This document shows, piece after piece, positions 1 through 12,279 of a stretch of 64,000 nt of DNA (the first letter of the stretch is position 1; every line of letters begins with the position of its first letter). The notes under the pieces were generated by a model. The model worked only from the letters and a program-made list of their open reading frames with translations, had not been told where the DNA came from and ran no database searches. Source of the DNA: Acanthococcus lagerstroemiae (Eukaryota; Arthropoda; Insecta; Hemiptera; Eriococcidae); contig CM063109.1 of NCBI GenBank assembly GCA_031841125.1, forward strand, positions 66,966,914 to 67,030,913, written 5' to 3'. Position numbers and translations under genes: made by a program.

Positions 1-120
1 CTTCTCTTCTGGTCGAAAAACCGGCCTAGGTCAAAAATTATGGCGAGTCGCTACGTGGTCTCGAACCCGGGACCTCCGGATTCTGAGACCAACGCGCTAT
101 TCATTCGGCCAACCAGACCT
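1..120 (-). mobile_element. tRNA-derived SINE, truncated by window edge
   Basis: On the minus strand this reads as a tRNA-like head with an A box (GGCCGAATGAATAGC) and a B box (GGTCCCGGGTTCGAGACC), followed by the family's CCTAGGCCG-TTTTTCGGC-like segment. The same block recurs at 1725-1938, 19332-19545 and 19546-19690. The tail lies outside the window. The head would not fold as a working tRNA. Confidence 0.8.
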
Positions 121-1709
121 CTGGGTATGAGTCGTAGATGTCCGAATGCGCGGACGTACCTTCAAACGTTCCATCGCAAAGGTAATCGCACTACCAATCA
201 AAACATCCCTGTAGTCCCTATTTTTTATTTTTTTTTTTTTAGAGGGGACTGTTTTGATAATAACTAGCTTGCGAATTACTCGTTCATGTCGATGTGATAT
301 CGATAATTTCGGTCGCACGCTTTGTACGCTTTTATCTAATCATTAGCAGGTTACATTTTGTTGTGAAGTTTAGTTGAAATATTATAATTGTACACACGTT
401 GTCGCTCTTCTTTTCGTTCTGCATTTTTATGCACACCCATGCTATGCAAATTGAAGGCACGGTCTTTTGTTCTCTAAAATCATTTTTTAAATCATTTTTC
501 GGACAAAAATTGAAGCTCTTTGAATTCCCCATGAAAAAGGTGTCTTACCAAATTTTCGTAACCAACCAAGCCTTTTCACTGCTATTTATTAACTCAGCTT
601 TGACATTTTTTCAATCTGAGCTATCTGTGCGAAAAAAAACTGCTAATTATCCCCTTACCCTTTTTTCTTACCCTTACATATTCATCTATCGGAATTTTCT
701 TCCTAATCCTCGTCTGTCCCTACAATACAGCACATGTAATGTAATGTTATATTTGTTTTTTTTTTTTTTTTACTTCTTTTTAAATGAGATACATATTAAT
801 AGTGAAATTCTTCATTCCAATTTTTGTAAGAGCAATAATAAATAAAAACGGTGTACCTATTCTCAGGGTTGTAAGGTTACTGAATCCATTTTTGGTATCA
901 TGTACTTTAATGATAATTTGAAAATTGTGGCTCCTGAAAGAGGATATAGAAGAGGGCATGACAGAAAAATTTTCATGAAGTACGTTATGTTTAACAGATT
1001 TAGATTTTTGAAGTCGAATTAATTTTTTAATGTTATTCTGTTCCGAAATTCAAAATTGTAGGACCTGGAAAGGGGAGCAACTGATTCTTATGAAATGCAT
1101 ATCAAAATTAGATTTCTGGAGTCGGCGAATTGATTTTTGATATTATTTTGACTAAATGTACTAGAGGGAAAGTTACAGCAAATTTTCATCAATTTTAAGT
1201 CGCTAATTTTTTTGATATTAATTTTCTTCTGTGTTCAAAATTATGGCACATGTGGGAGAAGGGGTAGAAACTAATATTTCATGCTATACTCGTTATGTAC
1301 GTAGGTCAGGCATTCGGTTTTCCGTGGATTAGTGGCATACATGAGCAGGGAAGGAGATATAATTTTCACCGAAGACATATGTATTAAATATGTACTTAGT
1401 CGGTTCTACGAATATGGCTAAATTTATTTCTGGCATGTATGTATCGCTGTCATTTTTAGTTACCTATTGACGGAAAGTTCTTCAGTTTTATGAACTCAGA
1501 AATTGTACTGGCAATTAATAAAATTAAATCAAGATGTGTATCTACTGTGACCTTATAGAACACGTACGAAACTATCCTGTCGTAGAGTGACCTTGTCGAC
1601 CTTTTTTGATTTCACCTAAATCCCTTAGAGTCGGTCTTCCTGATTTTCCAGCATTCAAAACATTTTGATTTCCATAACATGTTTTATGAAAATGGTGGTC
1701 CTTCTCTTT
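121..1709. other. Gene-free AT-rich stretch
   Basis: No exon, RNA gene or bounded repeat recognised. It holds several poly(T) runs (near 226-240 and 751-770). The open frame at 399-845 is low-complexity Phe/Leu-rich sequence read through T-runs and is not believed to be a gene. Confidence 0.5.
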
Positions 1710-1724
1710 AGGTGTCGCAAATTT

Positions 1725-1938
1725 GGGGTTTGGTTGGCCGAGTGGATAGCGCGCTGGTCTCGGAATCCGGAGGTTGCGGGTTCGAGCCCACGTAGTAACT
1801 CACTACATTTTGACTAAAGTCGGTTTTTCGGCAAGACAGGAAGAGGGCTAAGACAGCCCTAACAGTCTTTCCGACGTCTCTGAGGTAATGCTCAAAAGGG
1901 CGAATTCGAAGTCTCGGGTTGAGAGCAAAATGAAGAAG
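1725..1938 (+). mobile_element. Full-length tRNA-derived SINE with target duplication
   Basis: It starts with a tRNA-like head (A box TGGCCGAGTGG, B box GGTTCGAGCCC), continues through a tRNA-unrelated body (TCGGTTTTTCGGCAAGAC, then GACGTCTCTGAGGTAATGCTC) and ends in a short A-rich tail. It is flanked by a perfect 15-bp direct repeat, AGGTGTCGCAAATTT, at 1710-1724 and 1939-1953. This is the hallmark of LINE-assisted retroposition and fixes both ends of a 214-bp element. Confidence 0.9.
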
Positions 1939-2271
1939 AGGTGTCGCAAATTTAAATTTGTATGAAAACCGAGTTCAGGGACTCAGAAAACATAATTTGT
2001 AATATGCATAACGCATTTATGGAAATATTGATTTTCTCGACTTCCCCCAAGTGCCACAATTTTGAATTTGGCGTAAAAATAATAAAAACGAATTCAGTTA
2101 GAAAAAAATATAATTGTTGATGCCCACCCCCCAAGAAAAAAATACTATCACAATTTCATCGGTGAGTGGGAAAAAATTTTGGTCACTAAAACTCATAATA
2201 TTCAAAAGTGATTTCAAAAATATTCAGTCCCTCACTGCCAGGCTACTTAAAAAATTGAAACAACCCAAAAC

Positions 2272-2720
2272 TCAATGATGTGCTCCATTCTAGGCGTCAA
2301 AATAAAAGACAAAATCAATCTGAAAGTAACCCAGAAAATACTTCCCAACGTAAAAAATTGCGTACAACAAATGAGATACCTAAAATGGAGATGGGCGGGA
2401 CACGTTGCGAGACTGCCTGAAGATAGATTGTCTTACGAAGCCACCTTCTGGTTCCTAAGTCATAAAACAAAAAGCAGAGGAAAATAAAAAACTAAATGAA
2501 GGGACGAGATCGATAGGTAGTTATATCAAAAATAAACTTTTTCACCGGATTGCCCAAGATCGAAAGGAATGGGAGAGGGTGAGGGGTACCTTCACCCTTC
2601 ATGGGCCCCGGGTACATTCGGAACGAGGGCGAAGCACGTGACACATGTTCCCGTTCTGTAATGTACCAATAACCAATAAAGGTTTATTATTATTATTATT
2701 ATTACTATTATTATTATTGG
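2272..2720 (+). mobile_element. LINE (non-LTR retrotransposon) 3' remnant
   Basis: The frame from 2275 to 2487 reads a peptide containing YLKWRWAGHVARLPEDR. This closely resembles the conserved end of the reverse transcriptase ORF in many insect non-LTR elements (KWRWAGHIAR type). After a frame break, the downstream part still looks like the last residues of such ORFs (TLHGPR..), and the copy ends in an ATT/TTA microsatellite tail at 2684-2718. 5'-truncated and dead. Confidence 0.8.
2684..2718 (+). repeat. (TTA)n microsatellite, LINE tail
   Basis: About eleven TTA units with one ACT interruption, directly at the 3' end of the LINE remnant. It is probably the element's simple-repeat tail rather than an independent microsatellite. 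Confidence 0.85.
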
Positions 2721-3402
2721 GGAGTGGAGGAGGGAGGAAAAAGTTCCCATGAGCAGATATGTACTGACATAGGGAAACAGGTTAGGGAGTGATGGTTGCC
2801 CGTTCTATTCGCGCAAATTGTCCGAAATTTTGCATTTTTAAAAAATAAGCCATGTGTTCATACACGGCAGTAGAAAGGGTTTTTTGAACATTCATTTTGC
2901 GATAATTTCTGAGGTAGTTGCGAAAAAAGTGCACAACACTTTTTTATAAGACTAAGTTTTGTCCTGAATATTTTTCATTTTAGGCCATATCATAGGCTAG
3001 GTATCGACTAAATTCTTGATTTTTACCCTTCCCCCCTTTTTTAATTAATCCGTCTGATCTTCCTAACTGACCAAATTTTATAATTTTCTGATAAAATGCA
3101 TGATTCTTTCGTAAATTTGCGTAAGTTCCGTACAGTTATTTCGAACTTATTATTTGCTTCGCTTACAGACAACTCTTCCATCGAATTTATCATCGAAGTC
3201 AATTTGTGATTCCCCTTAAGAAACAATCCTGAAATCGTCTCTATGCAACAATACACATACTTCCTTGCGGGAGGAAAATCAAATTTGTATGCTTTAGCTG
3301 ATTTTGAAACCCCTTAAAAAATTTTCTCATTTTCTTTAGAATATTACAAGTATTTTATGTATTACGAATGTTCAATCAAATGAATTACTTATTCTTCATT
3401 CT
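2721..3402. other. No gene recognised
   Basis: AT-rich unique-looking DNA with no supported exon or element boundary. Confidence 0.45.
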
Positions 3403-3610
3403 TCAAAATGTATGCTCGTTTTTATGTAGCTTTAGAAAACGTGACACCCCCCCCCCTGTGAAGAACATTCTCCGAGATATAGGCTTGTTTCAAGTATATT
3501 TAGAAAACGTGACATCCTTTCCTCCCCTCAATGAAGAACATTCTTCGAAATATATGCTCGTTTTTATTTAGCCTTAGACAACCCCCTCCCCCTAATAATG
3601 AAGAACACAG
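3403..3610 (+). repeat. Tandem repeat, about 2.5 units of ~85 bp
   Basis: The phrase 'GAAGAACATTCT(C/T)CGA(G/A)ATATA(G/T)GCT(T/C)GTTT' recurs, each time followed by a TTAGAAAACGTGACA-like segment and a C-rich run. The copies start near 3403, 3460 and 3533 and are diverged. Confidence 0.75.
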
Positions 3611-6126
3611 GCGTTGCTAATTTTTAAAACTCCTTGGCCTTCAAAAATATCCAGCCGCTACGACCCACGGTTTTAGACCTTAAAACTTCGAGCATTACTT
3701 GGAAAATTAGGGGACGGAATTAAAAAGGGATACCTTTGTGCAAGGCGCATTTGCAATCAGATTTTTCCAATTTTTTCGACTCTCGCGTTTTCAAGATCTC
3801 GGGCGCGGTGCTTTGTTGCAGGAAAACTAGAAATTTGAAAAACTCAAAAATGGTACGAAATTATTGTAAATAAAATGAGAAATGAATCGAAAATCTGTAG
3901 TGATGATACGAAAAACCAGCTTACTGGATCTCGAATTTCAGAACTGGAAATATGGCCCGTCTTCCTATACCAATATCACACGTTTAATTTGAATTTGACG
4001 TCAGGAAGACGTTGTGGGTAGTATATTCTTATGTGTAAGTGAAAATCAGGTCGAATAACTTAATGGTCGGTCGTGTACGTTTTCACCCATCCAAAAATAT
4101 GGATTTAAATTCACTGTAAATCATTTTAATTGACTGAAATTCCAAGTTTTTTCGAAATAAGAATTCAGTGATACCGAGTTGGCTCTTAATGTTTGCCTGA
4201 ACTGCTGTTCTCTAATGTTTCGTTGAAAGTTCCCAATAATTTTTCTTAGATGAACGAATAAAACACTGACCGATTTCCCCCTCAGTTACTATCGTACGTG
4301 ACTGATATATCTAGATACTTACTCGGAATATTTTTAATCTTTCGCATTAAAATTTCTGCGCTACCAAATTTGATTATTTATTTGGTTTCTCTCGAATAGG
4401 TTTTTAATTGCTAAATCTTATCATATAGGTCTCTTCACGAAAATGAAACGTTAATCGGCAGACAGATTGGCTTATCTCTGTCGGAAGCCTTAGAATACTT
4501 TCATTTTTCTTTTTTAAAGTAAGTTCTGTTTATTATCAGTTACTCAGCTGATTTCTGATGTGGTGCTCATGAACGGTGTCGGGTTATATTTTCACTTTCT
4601 ATATTTCTATAATATAATAATGCTATCGGTGATCCGCGTCGAATACCTGCAACATTCAAAACATTCGTTATCTGAGACACGGGTGGCCGTGAATTTAACT
4701 TTATCGCCTCTTATGAGGTATGGAAATTGAAAACCAGCAGAAACCTTGTTTTAAGTTGTAAACTTGATAAAAATTTCGGTGTTGCTAGCGATGGCGAAGA
4801 GTGAAGTTTAAAGAAATGACGGAACTAACCGACCGACAAATAGGTGGATCATTTTTAAATTGCTATAAAAACATGTTGAAGTTGACGAGAGAAAACGGTG
4901 GTAACTGCTGAAGTTATTAAGGGGAACGGATTTTCTTCCCGATTACTATTTGGTCTTCTGTTTTCTTCTAAGGGCTTATAGTTTTTCAAAATGAAGACTA
5001 AAAATGAAGTGCGAGCCATTTTCTAGGGGTGGGGAGAAGGAGTGTACCTTGAGTGGAGGTTTATTGGAACTCCAGTGATGTGTTTTAAACCTATGTGCAC
5101 ACTCTGTTTGAAATACTGCTTACCATGAAAGTACGAGTACGACAAGTTGATACTCAGAAAATAGCTACAGAAGTTCTGAATGAATGTAGAAGGATGCCTC
5201 TCGTGCATTCTTTTTCCATTCGCGAATGAAACATTCAGGAATAGGCCCATTCTGAGTGGGAATGAATTCCATTCTTCCAGTTTTCGTGAAAGTTTCTGCA
5301 TTTACATATTTCCATTCTTCATATGGCCATTCCAAGTGCAGTCTCTAAGTAAAAAGATACTTTATTTTCATTAAAATTTTAGGACTTGGAATACTTTGTT
5401 ATTAGCAGTTTGCTATCTGGCCCATCATGCTGATAATTAAGTAGAAGAATGTCATTCATTCTCATTCTAAATGAGCACATTCGCAGATGCTTCACTCTTT
5501 GGAGAAAAAGGGGACTTGAACGAATGCATTCCTCCATTGGGCACCTTGGCTTGTCAAATGTTTTTCAACACCGTAGATGTACTTGACAAGCCATTTTCCT
5601 CAGGATGCATACGTCATTTTGGCATTGTCAAGTTTTTTACCCCTCCCGTAAATTCGGATTCTGTGCCCTACACATTAAGGTGGTCCTTGTTTACCTGTGC
5701 TGAAAAATTTTAATTTTCGGACGTGACATCTCTCTGATCGGTTCCGCGTATTACATAGTTTTTTCTTCAAAGTTCTAAAAATAATCGGTCCAATGTAATC
5801 CGTGCCTTAAAAAGTTGGAATTCTCGTGGGAATTAACATTGATTTTGAGAATATGAAGTTTTCTGATTACTGCAGCCTCTTTGTATGAGCTTGAAAATTA
5901 TTTTATTTTAGAAAATGAAGTTTCAAACACCATCGAATCCATTTCTGAGATTTATTTTTCCTTATTATCGACCCTTTTGGCCATAAAGAAATAGATTCAG
6001 TGACTTTAATACTTCCACTTCAGAAAGATAATAACTTTCAGGCTCATATGAGGTATAGTTTCTAAGCTAGAGAATAAGAGAATCGCAATTTCTCAGAATA
6101 AATGTTATTATGTCTTTATGTTTGAC
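3611..6126. other. No gene recognised
   Basis: About 2.5 kb of AT-rich DNA. No frame shows a recognisable protein and no bounded repeat was found. The open frames at 5023-5301 and 5471-5713 have no family resemblance. Confidence 0.45.
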
Positions 6127-6382
6127 CAGGGACAAAACTATGAGGGGGGGGGGGGGTCCCCGAATAATTTGGCAATCGACAAACTTTAAAATTGTTCTTT
6201 CAAATTTTTCAATTTTAAAGGACCTTTGTTCGTTTTCTATTAAAAAATATTTTGGTTAAAAAATCGACAAATTTTCAATTTTTTATAAATTTTGTAGGAG
6301 AATTTTTAGTTTAAAAAAATAATTGGTTGGCAAATTTTTCTTCTCCCCCCCCCCCCCAACTGAAAGTCAAGTTTCGTCTCTG
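6127..6382. mobile_element. hAT-like MITE (family with CAGGGACAAAACT ends)
   Basis: The ends are CAGGGACAAAACTATG on the left and, read on the minus strand, CAGAGACGAAACTTG on the right. A long G run lies just inside the left end and a long C run just inside the right. Flanking octamers TGTTTGAC and TGCCCGAC agree at 5 of 8 positions, so the target duplication is only suggestive. A related left end occurs at 46602. Confidence 0.65.
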
Positions 6383-6782
6383 TGCCCGACGTCATTACAT
6401 CTTATCAGTGCAGTTTTTTTCGGAGGCGTGGGGCAGATTAGGTTCAGATCTAATAACATATTACAAATATAATAAGACGTAATAAAGATATAAATTGCTA
6501 TGATGGTTGATTATGTTATATTCTGTTTTATCAGCTGGTCTCGAAGGAGGAGAATGAAGAGGAGGTAAGATTTTCAATATAGAGAGATAACACGTAATAA
6601 AGGCATAATGACGCATAATACATGTATAATAAAATTATCGGATTTTCATAAATAATACACGTATGAAGGCATAATCAGACATAATAATCAGTTATATTAT
6701 TACTACGTATTAACTATGGTGTGATTGGGGAGGAGGTAATAAAAGCATAATAAGACACAGTATGAACGTAATGAAGAAATAA

Positions 6783-7152
6783 CAGGGTGTCTACAGGTGC
6801 TGAAAAGTCCTTCAAATCCTTCAAGTCCTGAATTTTGAAAGTAGGTCCTAAAAATCCTAGAAAGTCCTGAAATTAAAAAAACAAATATGAAAAGTCCTTC
6901 ATTTTTGTTAGAAATACTCAAGAATAAATTTTTTGCGATTCCTATGATTGGTCATTAAAAAGGGTAGCGCAGGATCTATATTCTCAAGGGGGGGGGGCAA
7001 AAAGGAAGGAAGCTAAAGGGGATAAAACAAATGGAAACCAAAAAAATGATCTGCACATTCGGGGAAAAGATGGAAAATATGCCGGCTACAGTTCTGCAAT
7101 GGGTCCTGAAAAAGTACTTTATTTTCATTTTCCAATTTCTATGGACACCCTT
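6783..7152. mobile_element. hAT-like MITE with CAGGGTGTC ends (probable)
   Basis: Left end CAGGGTGTCTACAGG; the right end reads AAGGGTGTCCATAG on the minus strand. The interior repeats AAGTCCTTCAAATCC-type words, as in many 'AAAGTCCT' hAT MITEs. Flanking octamers match at only 5 of 8 positions. Confidence 0.5.
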
Positions 7153-7201
7153 ATAAAAACGTAGTAAGACTCAATAAGACATAATAGTTGATTACATATT
7201 A

Positions 7202-7693
7202 CAGTAGCCTTCCGATTATCCGCCTTTCGGATTATCCTCCCTGAATTTGGCCGTCCGCCCTCGCCGCATTAATCGCCTTGACCAGGGCGGATAAATCGTC
7301 TTTTCCAAAAAAAAATCAGTAAAATCATAATTTTGCGGCAGAAAGTTGAATAAATAGTGAGGTTCGTCAAAGTCTCATCACAGATTTTTTTTTTTCAAAT
7401 TGATCTACTGTATGATATATTTTATTATACCCTTTACTATACTGTAAATAAAATTCGACTCGTTGAATACATTTCCTGTCAATTAATTGAAATAATATTA
7501 ATATTAGGAATAAACTTGAATAAACTTTAATGAATAAGGGTCAAAATTATTAAATTAATTCGTTAGGTATAATTTAATTTTAAATTGATCAATTTTAATT
7601 TTAATAAAATTTACCCTACTTCAGATTATCCGCCTTTTTGGTTATCCGCCTTATCTTTCGCTCCAATTAGGGAGGATAATCGGAAGGCTACTG
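7202..7693. mobile_element. pogo/Tigger-like MITE with TA duplication
   Basis: The first 20 bp on each strand are identical: CAGTAGCCTTCCGATTATCC. The element is flanked by TA on both sides (7200-7201, 7694-7695). CAGTA-type ends, CGATTATCCG-like words and a TA target are typical of Tc1/mariner pogo-group elements. The 492-bp body has no transposase frame, so the copy is non-autonomous. Confidence 0.88.
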
Positions 7694-7695
7694 TA

Positions 7696-8270
7696 CATCA
7701 TTATATATATTTTTCATGTATAGAGAGAACTTTAACCTCCCAAAGCACACTATCTACTTTCGATTTCGCTTAGACTTAGCAAAATATAAAAAAAAAAGTT
7801 TATACATGGAACTAAATGGAGGATGCCGCACTAAAAAACCAAAAATCGAAAATAAGGACCACCTTAATGCACATAGGAAGTTTCAAAGGGGCCACCTACA
7901 ATAGTAAATTTATGTAAGCCCTTCATAACTGATGTTCAATTGAGATTTTTGAACAAGGCTACAGAGTGTAGGATGAGGGTGATTTCCATCCTTTCCTCCA
8001 TTTCCATAAAAGTGCATTCTGGTTAGTCGGATAGGAAAAAAAAAGCTTGGCCAATGTGTTTTTGTTTTTTTAATGGAGGTTCGGGAGGAGGAGGGGTGGA
8101 CGTAGATTAAAAATTCAGACCCGGCAAAAAAATGTATGTAAGCAAAAAAATGAAATAAAAATAAATAGAAAGCTCTACGACCTTCGTATTTCACCAATTG
8201 ACGTCCGAAATGCCGGCTAAATAACTTAAACCTAACAAAAACGTCGCCAAAAAATGGCGACTCGGTGCGG
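7696..8270. other. No gene recognised
   Basis: Short open frames only (e.g. 7910-8197 on minus), with no family resemblance. Confidence 0.45.
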
Positions 8271-9055
8271 TGTTGTGCCAGTCCAAGGAATAAGGTCCCA
8301 CTTTGTCGATCCTAGTTTTTGAGATACGGTGATTTTTTGTGAATCAAGATCAAAACTGCAGGGCCGTACCCAGGAGTTACGTAAGGGAGGGGGTTGCGAT
8401 TAAGATAAATTTTCATTCTGAGATCTGAGTACTAGGGGTATAATCAGTCACAGATCTGCCCTCCTCTTCGTCTCAATCCATTGTTTTTCAGTGTTTTTTT
8501 CTGGTCAGTGGGGGGTTGACCCCCTCACCCCGCCTTCGGTACGGCCTTGCAAAACTGTCAAAATCGGGATTCGTTAACGATTTTGGAAAAATAAACCCTG
8601 CTCTTTCAAATGACATCCGTTTTTCTCTGTTTCCTTTCTTTCGTCCAGTATGGACGAAAACGTGAACTCACCTCTTCTCTGTTTTCCTCTCACACAATTC
8701 AGTGGGAATTAAACTCTCATTTCGTATCGCATTCCTGAAAAGGTCTCAATTTTTCGTCGAAATTTATTTAAAAATTTCTGACAAAATGAGATCTTGTGGA
8801 ACTCTCTAGCTTTATTTGTCTCAGAGATGTGCAACTTTGAATTTGTAATTTTTCGTTCTTTGAATCTCTTTTTAAATTGCATATTTTTCAAAATCAGGTT
8901 TTTTGAAATTTCAATTTTTAAACAGCTATATCTCGGCGAATTCTGGAACTAGAAACCTCCGCCAGATCTCATATTGTCATGAATTTTACCTAGTATATGT
9001 CGGTATGCTTGGTTCCATACCCACAAAATGAGACCTTATGCCCTGCACTGCCACA
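8271..9055. repeat. Diverged inverted-repeat element hosting a younger MITE
   Basis: The left segment 8271-8310 (GGAATAAGGTCCCACTTTGT) and the right segment 9017-9055 read on minus (GGCATAAGGTCTCATTTTGT) are clearly related inverted arms. The hAT-like MITE at 8359-8549 lies inside. Outer limits and class are unknown. Confidence 0.4.
8359..8549. mobile_element. hAT-like MITE with perfect 8-bp duplication
   Basis: Left end CAGGGCCGTACC; the right end on minus reads CAAGGCCGTACC. Flanked by a perfect 8-bp direct repeat, CAAAACTG, at 8351-8358 and 8550-8557. 191 bp, no coding capacity. Confidence 0.9.
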
Positions 9056-9540
9056 TATTATTTTCCATGCAAACAAAAAAAAATTCATATTTGTTGAAAA
9101 TGAGTTCTTTGAAAGTGCAACAAAAACTAAAAATCTGCTTTAATACTTGTCTTAAGTATTGAAGGGGTTATGGTTGTCGGAAATTGAGATATCGAAGTGT
9201 TTACTAAATTTTTTATTCTAATTTCCTCGTAGTTCTAATCCCTTCAATTTTGAAAATAGGCATAGAAGTATCCATCTTATTTATTACATTGTACACATCT
9301 ATTGGCTGCAGTTTTTCAAACATTCTAGCGATTAAATTTTCAAAACAAGATATTGGTAAAAATTCTTGGTTTTCAAACGTTGACATTTTATAGCCCCTTC
9401 AATGTACAGAATACACCATGTGTTCACATGGCAGATTTTATAAGTCTAATGCAGTTCTGTCTGCGGATGACATATTGCAATCAATTCGTCGGTCTCCTCT
9501 AGTCCTGTCAAATTAGTACGAAATCGAGCTTAAAATAGGA

Positions 9541-9793
9541 AAAATTTGTGCTCGAAGGCTTCGTTGCGGATTATGGTGCAGACTGACTTTCCGAATGACC
9601 CACATAAAACCCATCTCTCCAAACCGTGTGCGTCACTGTGGTAATAAATGTACCCCATCGTCAGTTTTTTCCAAATTACTCGAATAGTGTGAGAGATATT
9701 AGAATAGTTGTTTATCGGATCAGAAATACGGTATTTAAAACTACCTACAAAATTACACCAGATACGACGCTTCCTCCTGAGGGGAAGCGCCAT
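9541..9793 (-). repeat. Repeat R11, minus-strand copy
   Basis: Read on minus, this copy aligns along its length with 11017-11250 on plus. Shared words are GCGCT(T/C)CCCCT, TTTTGTAGG, GAAAAACTGAC-like and TTATGTGGGTCATTC. The pair faces each other across 1.2 kb that is largely tandem repeat. Weak coding-like similarity (FVGSFK / FVGNFK) survives, but frames are broken. Confidence 0.6.
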
Positions 9794-10081
9794 AGGAAAT
9801 CACTCAAAAAGTAGGTATTTTTCAATTTTATTTTTTTTCCAATAAATGGAAAACTATGCGAGATAAGAGGAACAACCTTTACTCGACCAAAAAAAATTTG
9901 TATACAATTTCCTACGAAATGCCGAATATAATGACTCTAACATAACTGGAACTCTCATAGGGGCCACCAAAAACGCCTCTCTCACCAAGGACCTTTCTGC
10001 TCCACCAGGTCCTCTTACTCATCTTAACCCCCCACCCCACCAAAGGTCACCATCTCCGTCCACAGCCCACGCCCCCACAGT
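9794..10081. other. No gene recognised
   Basis: Spacer between the repeat R11 copy and the tandem array, with an A-rich and then C-rich composition. Confidence 0.4.
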
Positions 10082-10905
10082 GGCCCTCCTCACCCTTCTG
10101 GAACTCCCCCCTCAACCGTGAACCCCCTCCTGAAGGTAGGCTACCCCTGGAAAATTGAGCAATTAAGGGGCAGGGTAGGCAACCCGCAGCGACTCGAGAT
10201 CTTGGAGATTATGGGTAATTATGTCATTTTATGTCTTATTATGTCGGTTATGTCTTAAAACATGGAAATCTTTTATGTTAGAACAAATTATGTCCTTGAA
10301 AGTAGCTGATCTGCCCCTGCAATTTTCCAGGGGCCCTCCTCCCCCTTCAGGAGCTCCTTTCTCAACCATGAACCCCCTCCTGAGGGTAGGCTACACCTGG
10401 AAAATTGAACAATTAAGGGGCAGGGTAGGCAACTTGCAGTGTCTTGTGATCTTGAAAATTATGGGTAATTATGTCATTTTATGTCTTTTTATGTCTTATT
10501 ATGTCGGTTATGCCTTAAAACTTGGAAATCTTTTATGTTAGAACAGATTTATGTTCTTGAAAGTAACTGATCTGTCCCTGCAATTTTTCCAATTTTTAGG
10601 TAGGCAACCCACAGTGAGTTTTTCCAAGAGGGAGGGGAAGGGGGAAGCGTTTTGGTTTTTAATATATAGAGATATTAAGGGGCAGGGTAGGCAACCTGCA
10701 GTGACTTGTGATCTTGAAGATTATGGGTAATTATGTCATGTTATGTCTTATGTCGGTTATGTCTTAAAACTTGGAGATCTTTTATGTTAGAACAGATTAT
10801 GTTCTTGAAAGTAACTGATCTGTCCCTGCAATTTTTCCAATTTTTAGGTAGGCAACCCACAGTGAGTTTTTCCAGGAGGGGTAGAGGAGTTTTGGTTTTT
10901 AATAT
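10082..10905 (+). repeat. Tandem array of ~250-bp units
   Basis: About three head-to-tail copies start near 10082, 10331 and 10600. Each carries GGGGCAGGGTAGGCAAC, GATTATGGGTAATTATGTCA and a TTATGTC-rich segment ending in CTGATCTG(C/T)CCCTGCAATTTT. Two copies contain GGTTTTTAATATATAGAGA, which on minus resembles a Helitron 5' end (TCTCTATATATTAAAAACC). Confidence 0.8.
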
Positions 10906-11016
10906 ATAGAGAGAAGAGATATGTGGTGCGCTGCTAGTATTTTCTTTATTTTGCATAATTTCCCACTTATTTGGTAAGAAAGGAACAAATAATACCTGCA
11001 TTTTGGGTGGCTTTCT

Positions 11017-11250
11017 GGGGCGCTCCCCTTTGACGCAAAGACCTCATGTTTGGTATCATTTTGTAGGGAATTTCAAAGAACGTATTCCAGTGAATTATTT
11101 CAACATTTTTTGTAGTCTCGAGTTATTTGAAGAAACTGACAAAAGGAGCACACTTACCACTTGGAAAACGCATGAGGGGGCCGGTCTTATGTGGGTCATT
11201 CAGTGAGCCAGTCCATACAGTAATCTGCAGAGAAACCTTTGATCGTAGTT
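11017..11250 (+). repeat. Repeat R11, plus-strand copy
   Basis: Partner of 9541-9793 in inverted orientation, diverged by point changes and small indels. Class unknown. Confidence 0.6.
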
Positions 11251-12279
11251 TTTTCTAAATTCTAGCGTCTTCGGAAAACTTGAGGCGTATTAGATTTTGT
11301 TGCTCATATTGAAAATCTAATTGCATTTGCTTCAACTCCATTCACTGTACAGAACTTCTTAAAATTAATGCATCGTTTGACATTGTAAACTCAATGGCGC
11401 GCAATTTATCGGCATAGTCAATTTTAAGGAACTTGAGAAACCACAACACACGTAACTGTTTTGTTCTCTTCACCTTCATAAGTTTACCAGATATTCAATC
11501 AGCTCAGTTTAAATCTAACAATCGTTTTGTTGATCGATTTTATTTTCATGATGCTCAATGACACGTGTGTATTCAGGTTGAACAAATTACAACAATCCCA
11601 CAATTTTAAGCTTCTAGGAAATGCTTGTATGGTTAAGATGGGATCGTCTTGTATTAATACAAATACACAAATGTGATTCGAGATCGCGTCTGAATGAATC
11701 ATTGCCTATGTATGCGTGAGTATAGTGAAAGTGAGATGTCTTGTCTCGTATATACTCGTAGGAGCGTAATTATCGTTGAATAACAGACTCGTAAGTATGA
11801 AATTTTTATGAACATCAAAATTACGATGTGCTGTTCACCGTTAAGAGAACTTGGAGAAAATTATAAGCCCGCTGCGTTTCGATGATATTCGGGTCATTCT
11901 TTAAAAAAAAAAAAATTATATTGAATGTTGAAACATTGATTACCTTGAACGATATCAGGTAATCATCAAAAATATCAATCTAACTGTTACGAAAAATTAG
12001 AGTCGTAGCCTTGAGCTAAAGGATCGCGGAACCTATATTAGAACAATCCCAACAATCTGTCTATTCATCTGTCTCATATCGAGTGTTGGTTCTTTTCGGA
12101 TGCTCAGAATTAGCGAATTAGCGTTTAAAATTTACTTACAGCTAATTTGATTCGATTTAAGGCAAGAGAACGTGAGCACAAATAATCAACCTCTAGGGAA
12201 GAGCTCATAGGAGGGCTGACAATATAAATATTTTTTTCACCTGCGTAAATTTTCATTTTTTGGCATTTTATATGCTTTT
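11251..12279. other. No gene recognised
   Basis: AT-rich DNA with no supported exon, RNA or bounded repeat. Confidence 0.45.

Noticed and set aside
399..845. 148-codon open frame near the left edge
   Set aside because: Phe/Leu-rich translation of T-runs with no domain, start context or exon-like composition.
1725..1800. tRNA-Leu/Ser-like gene
   Set aside because: Pol III boxes are present, but stems do not pair properly and the block is the head of a dispersed SINE with a 15-bp target duplication.
10082..10905. CRISPR-like array
   Set aside because: Units are ~250 bp, contiguous and unequal, with no short repeats separated by unique spacers; eukaryotic minisatellite.
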